Source: Dyella terrae (GTDB lineage Bacteria; Pseudomonadota; Gammaproteobacteria; Xanthomonadales; Rhodanobacteraceae). From it: a stretch of DNA of 64,000 bases. Shown one piece after another: positions 11,429 through 18,686 of the stretch (positions are counted from its first letter, which is position 1; each line of letters starts with the position of its first letter). Below the pieces are notes generated by a model. It had not been told where the DNA came from. It worked only from the letters and a program-made list of their open reading frames with translations, and did not search any database. The position numbers were made by a program, and so were the translations under genes. Location of the stretch: NCBI RefSeq assembly GCF_004322705.1, contig NZ_SIZZ01000002.1:806001-870000 (forward strand), read 5' to 3'.

Positions 11429-11911
11429 TCAGCGCCAGGTGTTGGCGATGCCTGGCACCGGAGAGAGCCAGTCATTGCCATGGAAAGGGAAATCGCGGGG
11501 CTTGTCTTCCTGCTCCGGCTTGGCGACGGCATGGCCCGACACGGCGTAGGGCACCGAACCGCTGCTGCCCTTGGCGGCCGCCGCTTTCAGCGCGGCTGTC
11601 ATTTCGGCCGTCGGAAGGATCCGGACCTGGGTCACGTCGCCGGCGAAGGCGGGGATATCGAGGTCGAAGCTGCTGTGCAGGCGCACCGGCACCAGCTCGG
11701 CCACGCGCAGCTCGCCGTCGATGGCGCTGAAGCCCATCCCGCCGTAGCTGTTGTTCTGGATGCGTACGGTGAGCTGCCACTGGCCGTCGGGCCGCACCGT
11801 CATCTCCTGGATGCTGATGGCCGGCGGGAACACGCTCTTGCGCGCCGGCCCGCAGGCGGCGAGGACGATCATCAGGGCACCGAGCGCGATACAGCGAAGC
11901 AGTGATCTCAT
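11429..11911 (-). CDS. Small lipoprotein of unknown function
   Basis: 160 residues. A signal peptide ends in the lipobox LAAC with Cys at residue 20; position +2 is Gly, so outer-membrane sorting is likely by the Lol rule, which has exceptions. The mature part reads as a beta-rich domain (QLTVRIQNNSYGGMGFSAIDGEL, with VPVRLHSSFDLDIPAF), reminiscent of LEA14/WHy-type immunoglobulin-like folds, but I would not assign that family without a search. It is the first gene of a probable two-gene unit with the acyl-CoA dehydrogenase. A CAAAC-N4-GTTTG palindrome lies 12 bp upstream of its start. Confidence 0.82.
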   Translation of the reverse strand: MRSLLRCIALGALMIVLAACGPARKSVFPPAISIQEMTVRPDGQWQLTVRIQNNSYGGMGFSAIDGELRVAELVPVRLHSSFDLDIPAFAGDVTQVRILPTAEMTAALKAAAAKGSSGSVPYAVSGHAVAKPEQEDKPRDFPFHGNDWLSPVPGIANTWR

Positions 11912-11922
11912 GGAATGTCTCT

Positions 11923-11936
11923 CAAACGATTGTTTG
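11923..11936. promoter_or_regulatory. PsrA-type operator, CAAAC-N4-GTTTG
   Basis: Perfect palindromic arms CAAAC and GTTTG around GATT, extended by a flanking T/A pair. This fits the published PsrA consensus (G/C)AAAC-N2-4-GTTT(G/C), bound by a TetR-family fatty-acid-responsive repressor. It is placed directly before the lipoprotein/acyl-CoA dehydrogenase unit, where it would overlap the transcription start or early leader. The regulator gene itself is not in the window. Confidence 0.7.
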
Positions 11937-11944
11937 AATATAGC

Positions 11945-12012
11945 GGGAGGATGGGGGGAGGGGGAAGGGGCTTTGGGAACGGGGAACAGTGAACGGGGGG
12001 AACAGTGAAGGG
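11945..12012 (+). repeat. G-rich tract with quadruplex pattern and GGAACAGTGAACGG repeats
   Basis: Five G-runs of 3-6 within 11945-11977 satisfy the usual G-quadruplex pattern on the plus strand. They are followed by GGAACAGTGAACGG (11983-11996) and the near copy GGAACAGTGAAGGG (11999-12012). The 14-mer occurs again exactly at 46665-46678. This fills most of the roughly 280 bp gap between the lipoprotein and SET genes; the remainder, 12013-12180, shows no gene or clear site to me. Confidence 0.7.
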
Positions 12013-12221
12013 GGAGTCCGGGGCGGGGTGCGTTTTATGAGGTGTCTGGCGTGGAGGCGGGATTTTGGGTTCATGCATGGGTTTCAGGTGGGCAGTGTGG
12101 GCCTGTCGGGTTAGAGCACATGTGATTGGGGAACAGAGACCCTTCCCATGCCCCAAACATTCCCATCCCACGCCTAACCATGCATCATCCCCGGCTTCCC
12201 TTACTGCACATGCCTTTCCCC

Positions 12222-12692
12222 ATGACCCGACGCATCATTGCCCGCCGCTCTCCGATCCACGGCAACGGCGTATTCGCCGCCGCGCCCATCAAGAAGGGCG
12301 AAGAGATCATCGAGTACAAGGGCACGCTGATGACCCACGAAGAGGCGGACGACCTCTACGGCGATGGCGGCGAAACCGGTCACACCTTCCTGTTCACGCT
12401 GAACGACGATTACCTGATCGACGCCAACCGCAAGGGCAACACGGCGCGCTGGATCAATCACAGCTGCGATCCGAACTGCCAGGCCCTGATCGAGGAAAAC
12501 GACAGCGGCAATCCGCGCAAGGATCGCGTGCTGATCGAAGCCATCCGCAACATCAAGCCCGGCGAAGAACTCACCTACGACTACGGCATTACGCTCGATG
12601 TGCCGCACACCGCGCGCATGAAGAAGGTCTGGGCCTGCCGTTGTGGCTCCCCCAAGTGCATTGGCACGATGTTGAAGCCCAAGGCCAGGTAA
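12222..12692 (+). CDS. SET-domain protein-lysine methyltransferase
   Basis: 156 residues from the chosen ATG. The whole protein is a SET domain: RSPIHGNGVFAAAPIKKGE at the start, the SAM/knot motif RWINHSCDPNC in the middle, GEELTYDYG, and a post-SET type cysteine cluster (CRCGSPKC) that with the NHSCxPNC cysteine would bind zinc. These are the hallmarks of eukaryotic-type protein-lysine methyltransferases also found in some bacteria. In-frame ATGs at 12180 and 12210 and an upstream extension are possible; none has a clear ribosome site, and 12222 is chosen because the domain begins there. It is convergent with the Gre-like gene, 12 bp away. Target protein unknown. Confidence 0.88.
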   Translation: MTRRIIARRSPIHGNGVFAAAPIKKGEEIIEYKGTLMTHEEADDLYGDGGETGHTFLFTLNDDYLIDANRKGNTARWINHSCDPNCQALIEENDSGNPRKDRVLIEAIRNIKPGEELTYDYGITLDVPHTARMKKVWACRCGSPKCIGTMLKPKAR

Positions 12693-12704
12693 GTCGCTTG
12701 TGTC

Positions 12705-13208
12705 TCAGGTGTCGTCGCCGTAGTCGAAGGACATGACTTCAAGGCGCAGGTCGCCAGCCGGACGATGCCAGAGCACTTCTTCACCCACGCGCGCGCCGAT
12801 CAGGGCGCGCGCCAGTGGTGAGACATAACTCACCAGGTGGTGCTCCGCGTCGGCTTCGTCTTCGCCGACGATCCGGTAGCGCATTTCACCTTCATCCGAA
12901 TCCGTCACCACTTCCGCGCCGAACGCGATGCGGTCGCGCGGCTGCTGCGCGAGATCGATCTCGATCGCGCTCGATACGCGGGCTTTGAGCCAGCGCAGGT
13001 CACGATCGAGCGCGGCCAGTTCCGCCTGATGTCCCAGCGTTTCCTCGGCGCCCGCCAGCGCCTCGCGTCGCGACTCGACATCGCGAAGGCGCGCACGGAG
13101 CAGCTCCAGCCCGTGGGGCGTCACATAATTGGGATGTTCGCTCAGCGGAATGTCCGGCAGTTTGCCGTCGGCATTCTCGTCGGCGTCCTTGACGAAGGCC
13201 CGACTCAT
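12705..13208 (-). CDS. GreA/GreB-family protein with non-canonical N-terminal tip
   Basis: 167 residues. The C-terminal half is a Gre FKBP-like domain (FGAEVVTDSDEGEMRYRIVGEDEAD, then YVSPLARALIGARVGEEV), which in GreA/GreB docks at the RNA-polymerase secondary channel. The N-terminal coiled coil (about 28-80) is present, but the acidic tip motif GDxxENAEY of cleavage factors is replaced by ETLGHQAEL: the catalytic Asp and Glu align with Thr58 and His60. It is therefore more likely a competitor or modulator than a transcript-cleavage factor. About 20 extra polar residues precede the coiled coil. AAGGAG lies seven bases before the ATG. It sits 69 bp downstream of the EF-G paralogue on the same strand. 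Confidence 0.85.
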   Translation of the reverse strand: MSRAFVKDADENADGKLPDIPLSEHPNYVTPHGLELLRARLRDVESRREALAGAEETLGHQAELAALDRDLRWLKARVSSAIEIDLAQQPRDRIAFGAEVVTDSDEGEMRYRIVGEDEADAEHHLVSYVSPLARALIGARVGEEVLWHRPAGDLRLEVMSFDYGDDT

Positions 13209-13277
13209 GGTGGACTCCTTGATGCGGCTACGTTGATTGAGATGGCGATCCGGACCGGCGACTCAAGTGTGCCTTGG

Positions 13278-15317
13278 TCAATCGTCTTCCACCTTTGGTT
13301 TCCACGCCTCGCTCAGCTGCTTCTGAACCGGTGGGGGCACCGGCTCGTAATGACTCAGGTCGAGGCTGTAGCGCCCGCGCCCGCCCGTCATCGCCTTGAG
13401 CTCCGTGGGATAGTCGGTGAGCTCGGCCAGTGGCGCCTGCGCCTTGATCACCAGTTCACCGCCGCGATGGGTGTCCGTGCCCATGATCCGCGCGCGCTTG
13501 CCGGCGAGGCCGCCGGTGACATCGCCGACGTTGGCTTCGGGAATGGCCACTTCGACGTCGACGATGGGCTCGAGCACGACGGGTCTGGCCTTGCCGATGG
13601 CGTCGAGGAACGCTTTCTTGCCGGCACTGATGAAGGCCACTTCCTTGGAATCAACCGGATGGTATTTGCCGTCATAGACAGTGACGCGCAGGTCCTGCAG
13701 GGGATATCCGGCGACCGCACCGTGCTCCATGGCCTGCCGGACGCCCTTCTCGATGGCCGGAAGGAACTGATTGGGAATGACGCCACCCTTCACTTCGTCG
13801 ACGAACTCGAAGCCGGTGCCGCGCTCCAGCGGTTCGACGCGCAAAAACACCTCGCCGAACTGGCCCGCGCCGCCGGTCTGCTTCTTGTGACGGTGATGGC
13901 CTTCGGCCTTGCCGGCAATCGTTTCGCGATACGCGATGCGTGGCGGATGCGTCACGACTTCGACGCCGTAGCGCTCCCTCATGCGTTCGAGCATCACTTT
14001 CAGGTGCAATTCGGACAGGCCGCGAATGACGGTCTCGTTGAGTTCCTTGTGGTGTTCAACGCGAAAGCACGGATCTTCTTCGGCCAGGCGCAGCAAGGCC
14101 TGGGACAGCTTCTGTTCCTGCCCCTTGTGCCTGGGCTCGAGCGCCAGCCCGAACATGGGTTGCGGGAAATGCATCGGCGCCAGGTGGATGCGGTCCTCAT
14201 CGTGCGAATCGTGCAGCACCGCGTCGAAATGGATCTCCTCGACCTTGGCGATGGCGGCGATGTCGCCGGGGATGGCGTGATCGATCTCCACGTGTTGCTT
14301 CGCATTCACCCGGAACAGATGGCCGACCTTGAAGGCCTTGCGACTGTCGTCGATGAACAGCTGCGAGTCGCGCCGGATCGTGCCTTGCCAAACGCGGAAA
14401 ATGCCCAGCTTGCCGACGAAGGGGTCGTTGACGATCTTGAACACATCGGCGATGGCATGCAGGGTCGGGTCGGGCGTGGCGATCACACGGTCGCCGTCGG
14501 TGTCGAGGAAGGGCGGGGCGTTGCCTTCCGAAGGATTGGGCAGCAGCTTGTCGGCGATATCGAGCCATTCCTGCACGCCGACGCCTGTGCGCGCACTGAC
14601 GAAACAGATCGGCACCAGGTGACCTTCGCGCAGGCATTGCTCGAACGCGTCATGCAATTGCTGCGGAGACAGTGATGACTCGCCCGCATCGAGGTACGTG
14701 CCCATCACTGACTCGTTGATCTCGACCACCTGATCGATGATGCGCTGGTGCGCCTCCTCGAGTGAGGAAAAGTCGGTTGCGCCATCGCGATGGAAAAAGC
14801 AGTCGAGCACATGCTTGCCGTCCTGCGCAGGCAGGTTCACGGGAAGACACTCCGTGCCGAACTCATCGCGCAGGGCATCAACTAGTGCGCGCAGCTTGTT
14901 GGCGTCGCTGTCGATCTTGTTGACCACCAGAATGCGTGCCAGGCCGCGCTCGCGCGCATGCTCCATCATCCGGCGCGTGCCATGTTCAATGCCGTTGCCA
15001 GCGCTGACCACGATGGCGACGGTTTCCACCGCGGCGAGTGCTGATAGCGTGCCGCCGCGAAAATCCGCGTAGCCGGCCGTGTCGATGAGATTGATATGGC
15101 AGCCGGCGCGATCGATGCTCGCGATGCAGCTGTCGATGGAATGGCCGCGTTCTTTCTCTTGCGCGTCGGTATCCGACTGCGTGGTGCCGCGCTCGATGGA
15201 GCCTTCGGTCTGGATGGTGCCCCCTGCGTGCAGCAGGGCTTCGAACAGCGTGGTCTTGCCCGTGCCGGCGTGTCCGGCGAGCGCGATATTGCGGATGTTT
15301 TCCGTGTTGTACGACAC
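13278..15317 (-). CDS. fusA: Elongation factor G paralogue (EF-G2 type GTPase)
   Basis: 679 residues from a GTG at 15317 that has GGGAGG eight bases upstream; the open frame continues 90 codons further but with no family-like sequence. GTPase motifs are GHAGTGKTT, DTAGYADF and NKID; the switch I region reads SDTDAQEKERGHSI, unlike the QExERGITI of housekeeping EF-G. Domains II-V follow, including a His/Lys-rich HHRHKKQTGGAGQFGEV element at the start of domain IV and the domain IV tip HPVDSKEVAF. This divergent EF-G type accompanies a housekeeping fusA elsewhere in many genomes; whether it translocates or acts in recycling or stress is unknown. No rpsL/rpsG/tuf neighbours, consistent with a paralogue. 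Confidence 0.88.
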   Translation of the reverse strand: MSYNTENIRNIALAGHAGTGKTTLFEALLHAGGTIQTEGSIERGTTQSDTDAQEKERGHSIDSCIASIDRAGCHINLIDTAGYADFRGGTLSALAAVETVAIVVSAGNGIEHGTRRMMEHARERGLARILVVNKIDSDANKLRALVDALRDEFGTECLPVNLPAQDGKHVLDCFFHRDGATDFSSLEEAHQRIIDQVVEINESVMGTYLDAGESSLSPQQLHDAFEQCLREGHLVPICFVSARTGVGVQEWLDIADKLLPNPSEGNAPPFLDTDGDRVIATPDPTLHAIADVFKIVNDPFVGKLGIFRVWQGTIRRDSQLFIDDSRKAFKVGHLFRVNAKQHVEIDHAIPGDIAAIAKVEEIHFDAVLHDSHDEDRIHLAPMHFPQPMFGLALEPRHKGQEQKLSQALLRLAEEDPCFRVEHHKELNETVIRGLSELHLKVMLERMRERYGVEVVTHPPRIAYRETIAGKAEGHHRHKKQTGGAGQFGEVFLRVEPLERGTGFEFVDEVKGGVIPNQFLPAIEKGVRQAMEHGAVAGYPLQDLRVTVYDGKYHPVDSKEVAFISAGKKAFLDAIGKARPVVLEPIVDVEVAIPEANVGDVTGGLAGKRARIMGTDTHRGGELVIKAQAPLAELTDYPTELKAMTGGRGRYSLDLSHYEPVPPPVQKQLSEAWKPKVEDD

Positions 15318-15580
15318 GATGCGACCCTCCCTTCGAAGGCGCGAGTCGTGCTGACGTCGACCTGCGGCGCCGCACGCGTCGCGCATAGCGACTGACCATG
15401 GCGGGCCGTCATGGTCGTCCGGGCGTCGGAACGCGGGGGCGGTCATGGCGGGAGCGGCGCGGGGCGCCGTTCCTCCAGCTTTGAGCGATCCGGGGCGCGG
15501 GTCAAGTTGCACTGCGGGGCGAGGGAACCTCGGTGTGTAGGTTTTGTCTGAAGAACTGCCGTCGCGATCGGGAAGATCGC

Positions 15581-16582
15581 GTGACATCTCCTACACGTCA
15601 TTCACAGGGACGCATCATCGAACGCCTGGAGCCCACCGACCCGCATCGTTGGCAACCGCCTGCTGAAACCGACCGTCACCGGGGCTTGCAGCCCATCGAT
15701 GGTCCCACGCTTGCGATGCTCCACCAGCTTCGCTGGCGCCACCCGTTGCGCGAGCGCGGTCGTTCGTGGGCTGGCTGGGTGCTCGCTCTGCTGCTGCACC
15801 TGCTGTTCGTCGCCGGTACCTGGTGGGAGATGCAGCCGCGCCCGGGTGAAGAGACTGTTACGACGCATCGCACCGAAGCGTTGCAGGTGCGTCTGATTCC
15901 TCGCGCTGAAACCGCGTCGGCGCCACCCCCTCCCGCGCCGTTGGCGCCGCCTGCACCACCTCCACCGCCCCGACCCAGGCCGGTGCGTGAAGCGCCATCC
16001 CCCAACGCGATGACAGTGAGCTTGCCGGCGAGTGCGGCGACCGTGGCGCCGCAGCCACTGCTCTTCGACGCGAACGGGCAGCCGCTCCTGCCAGGATCCG
16101 CTGCCGCGGGCAATGCGCCCGGCTACGTGCAGAACGGACCCCAGGGCGATGCCGGGGTCATGCAGCACAAAACCACCATCACCTATAAGGAAACCCGCTT
16201 CGAAAAGCACTGGGAGAAAAGCGACAACCTCTTCGACAGCGCCTTGCGCAAGGCCGTGGAAAAGACCTCGGTCACGCACACCTTCCACGTGGCGCCGGGC
16301 GTGCGCATCAAGTGCGGCATCTCGTTCGCTGCGCTGGCCGGCGGTTGTGGTGCTGCGGATCCACCATCCAGGGCGTCGGCCAAAGTCGGCGACGAACGGC
16401 TCAGCATGGCGCCGACCGCGGCGCTGGCCGCTCCGGGCGAGCCCCCACCTGAGCCGCCAGGCGTGGATGAATGCATCGCCATCTATCGGGCCAACCAACC
16501 CCTGCCGCACGGCTGTCCGGTGGACACGCCCAATCGCTCGGTCGACGCAGAGCTGCAGGAAAAGGCCGCTGTCGGGCGGTGA
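15581..16582 (+). CDS. TonB-like 'transmembrane repetitive' protein, first paralogue
   Basis: 333 residues from the GTG at 15581, which has GGGAAG upstream; an ATG at 15716 is the alternative. Architecture: basic N-terminus, one membrane helix (AGWVLALLLHLLFVAGTWW), a proline-rich spacer (PPPPAPLAPPAPPPPPRPRP) and a C-terminal domain from about residue 200 with YKETRFEKHW, ALRKAVEKTSVTHTFH and GVRIKC. The same C-terminal signature occurs in the next gene, so the two are paralogues in tandem, 93 bp apart. The layout resembles TonB/TolA (inner-membrane anchor, periplasm-spanning spacer, C-terminal contact domain), but the end domain is not the canonical TonB domain. Several cysteines in the mature domain could form disulfides. 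Function unknown. Confidence 0.75.
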   Translation: MTSPTRHSQGRIIERLEPTDPHRWQPPAETDRHRGLQPIDGPTLAMLHQLRWRHPLRERGRSWAGWVLALLLHLLFVAGTWWEMQPRPGEETVTTHRTEALQVRLIPRAETASAPPPPAPLAPPAPPPPPRPRPVREAPSPNAMTVSLPASAATVAPQPLLFDANGQPLLPGSAAAGNAPGYVQNGPQGDAGVMQHKTTITYKETRFEKHWEKSDNLFDSALRKAVEKTSVTHTFHVAPGVRIKCGISFAALAGGCGAADPPSRASAKVGDERLSMAPTAALAAPGEPPPEPPGVDECIAIYRANQPLPHGCPVDTPNRSVDAELQEKAAVGR

Positions 16583-16663
16583 CTTGCATGGCATCCAGTG
16601 TGCGGCCATGTCTCGGAATAAGCCTTAGGGCCGGGCAGTAGCCTTTGGGCGCGGTTAGCCCGC

Positions 16664-16669
16664 TACACT
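16664..16669 (+). promoter_or_regulatory. Candidate -10 hexamer, possible leaderless start
   Basis: TACACT ends six bases before the ATG at 16676, which would put the transcription start at or next to the start codon. No convincing -35 and no ribosome-binding site are present. Confidence 0.35.
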
Positions 16670-16675
16670 TCGCGC

Positions 16676-18649
16676 ATGCCACAGCCGCCCACGGAACCGA
16701 CCCGCACACCCCGAACGACTGTGTGGCTGCCCTCGCCGCGCGAGGCGGCGCAGTTGGCGACTATCTATCGGCGGCAGCGCGGACGTGACACGAAGCGCGA
16801 GCGCTGGCTGCGCATCCTCGGCCTGGTCGGCACCTTCTTCATCCACCTGATCTTTCTGATCGGCGTGATCCTCGGCCCCGCCTATGAGCTGGATGAGCAC
16901 GAAGAAGAGAACGTGCCGCCGATGGTCGTGCGGCTGATCGAAAAGAAGCCGGAAGAGCCGCCGCCACAACCGCCGGTGCGGGGTACGCCGCCCAAGGAAG
17001 TGGGGCCGGTGCATCGCGGCAGCAGCAACCCGACGGCTCGCCGCGTGACGCGCACCAACGCGGCGTCCGCACGCACCGACGCCGATCTGGCTCCGGTACC
17101 GGTGCCTGCGCTGGAAACCCCGGTGATCGTGGTCAAGGCGAAGCCGGCCGCGGAGAAGCCGCAAATCGCCGCCGCCCCCAAGCCCACGGTGACCGTGCCC
17201 AAGCCGGCGCCCGCTCCGGAGATGGCGCCGGTGCCCACCTCCGTCGAGCCACCGCAGGTCAGCTTGCCGACGCCGCCGGTCCCGCAGCCGGTGCCGCCGA
17301 AGTTCCAGCCGGAACCCATCCGCAAACCGCAGCTCGAAGGCACCGCTCCGGTCACGCCGCCAGCCTCGCTGGCGATGCCGGAAGTGCCGCCGCAGTCGGC
17401 GCCCACGGTCGAAGCGCCGACCATGGCGATGGAAAAGGCCGTGCCCAAGCCGACCGTGGCGAGCCTGCCGCAGATCACCCGTGCGGATGTGGTGTCGGCG
17501 CCGCCGGAGCCCGAGCTGGCGGCGGTTCCGCTGCCGGCGGATGCGGCACCGGCGGTGAACGTCCAGGCACCGACCTCCACGACGACGGCCATCGTGCCGC
17601 GCGAAAAACAGACCGTGCAGGCGCCATCGATCACCGTCGCCGAGGCAGAGCTCGAAGCCGTGCCGTTGCCCGAGCAGGTCCAGCCGAGCATGGAGAAGCC
17701 GCAGGCGCCCAAGCTCGAGACCGCCGCGCCCAAGTCGATCGCACTCGACCAGAAGCCGACACTCGAACGTCCCCAGATCACCCCCGAACCCGCCAGCGCG
17801 AATGCCGAGCCGTCGAAGTCGCAGGCCTCGGCGCCGAGCGAAGCATCGAGCCAGGCCAGCGCGTCCAGCGCCAACGCTACGGCCAACGCCGCCGAAGCAA
17901 GCAAGCAGCCCGGCGAAGGCAAGAGCAGCGCGCCCAACGCCACGCCGCAGGGCAGCGAGACCGGCACGCCGGGCCAGCCCAACGGCAGCGAACGATCGAC
18001 GGCAAACAATGGCAAGCCCGGTGGACTGAATCTGTCGCTGCCGCCCGGTGGGGGCAAGGGCGCCAATCCTGGTGCAGGCGCAGGTGCCGGCGCGGGCAGC
18101 GAAAACGGTGGTGTCAACGGCACCTACGTTCAGCTGGTTCCGCGCGGCAACACTGAAGTGATGTCCCACGGCACGCCGAACATCGGCTACAAGGCAACGC
18201 GTTTCGAGAAGGACTGGACCCCCGAAGGCGAAAGCTCGATCGATACGGCTTTGCGGCGCGCGGTCGAAAAGACCACCGTTCGCCACACCTTCCATCTCCC
18301 GCGTGGCGTACGCGTGGAGTGCGTGATCATGCCGCTGCTGCCCGTCGCGCTGTTCGGTTGCGGTGACGGCAATCCGCCGCCCAAGCCCGTGGACGAGAAG
18401 GTCTATGAACGCATGACGATGGCGCCGAGCAATCCGCTGGTCCCGCCTGCGCCGGGCAGTAGCACCGCGGCGGCATCGCCTGTGAAGCTCGACAACGCCG
18501 CGGCATGCGCGACCGCACGCGTTTCCGGCGGCCCGCTGCCGCCAGGTTGTATCAACGACACCTTGCCCGCAGGTCGCCCGTCACCCGCGGCACCCGCGAA
18601 ATCCAGCACGGTACCCACGTCGTGGGTACCGGCCAGCGATAAGTTCTGA
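16676..18649 (+). CDS. TonB-like 'transmembrane repetitive' protein, second paralogue
   Basis: 657 residues. After a basic N-terminus there is one membrane helix (about 47-67), an acidic patch (DEHEEEN) and then roughly 400 residues of low-complexity Pro/Ala/Glu/Lys/Val sequence with recurrent VPLP-, APxx- and PKPTV-like units, turning to Ser/Ala/Asn/Gly-rich near 370-490. The C-terminal domain (about 500-570) has YKATRFEKDW, ALRRAVEKTTVRHTFH and GVRVEC, matching the preceding gene. The long spacer could cross the periplasm. 'Transmembrane repetitive protein' is an annotation used for such genes in Xanthomonas. A TACACT hexamer lies just before the ATG. A 15-bp-stem hairpin follows the stop. 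Confidence 0.8.
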   Translation: MPQPPTEPTRTPRTTVWLPSPREAAQLATIYRRQRGRDTKRERWLRILGLVGTFFIHLIFLIGVILGPAYELDEHEEENVPPMVVRLIEKKPEEPPPQPPVRGTPPKEVGPVHRGSSNPTARRVTRTNAASARTDADLAPVPVPALETPVIVVKAKPAAEKPQIAAAPKPTVTVPKPAPAPEMAPVPTSVEPPQVSLPTPPVPQPVPPKFQPEPIRKPQLEGTAPVTPPASLAMPEVPPQSAPTVEAPTMAMEKAVPKPTVASLPQITRADVVSAPPEPELAAVPLPADAAPAVNVQAPTSTTTAIVPREKQTVQAPSITVAEAELEAVPLPEQVQPSMEKPQAPKLETAAPKSIALDQKPTLERPQITPEPASANAEPSKSQASAPSEASSQASASSANATANAAEASKQPGEGKSSAPNATPQGSETGTPGQPNGSERSTANNGKPGGLNLSLPPGGGKGANPGAGAGAGAGSENGGVNGTYVQLVPRGNTEVMSHGTPNIGYKATRFEKDWTPEGESSIDTALRRAVEKTTVRHTFHLPRGVRVECVIMPLLPVALFGCGDGNPPPKPVDEKVYERMTMAPSNPLVPPAPGSSTAAASPVKLDNAAACATARVSGGPLPPGCINDTLPAGRPSPAAPAKSSTVPTSWVPASDKF

Positions 18650-18655
18650 TGGGAA

Positions 18656-18686
18656 ACGCGTTGCGCGAGGCCCTCGCGCAACGCGT
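18656..18686. terminator. Long GC-rich hairpin between convergent genes
   Basis: A perfect 15-bp inverted repeat with a single central base (arms start ACGCGTTGCG and end CGCAACGCGT). It lies between the second TonB-like gene and the molybdenum hydroxylase gene and reaches the latter's stop codon. There is no U-tract, so it may act as a transcript-end or factor-dependent structure. Confidence 0.6.

Noticed and set aside
15230-15587. Extended EF-G start near 15587
   Set aside because: The 90-codon extension has no EF-G similarity, and the GTG at 15317 has a strong ribosome-binding site and the normal N-terminus.
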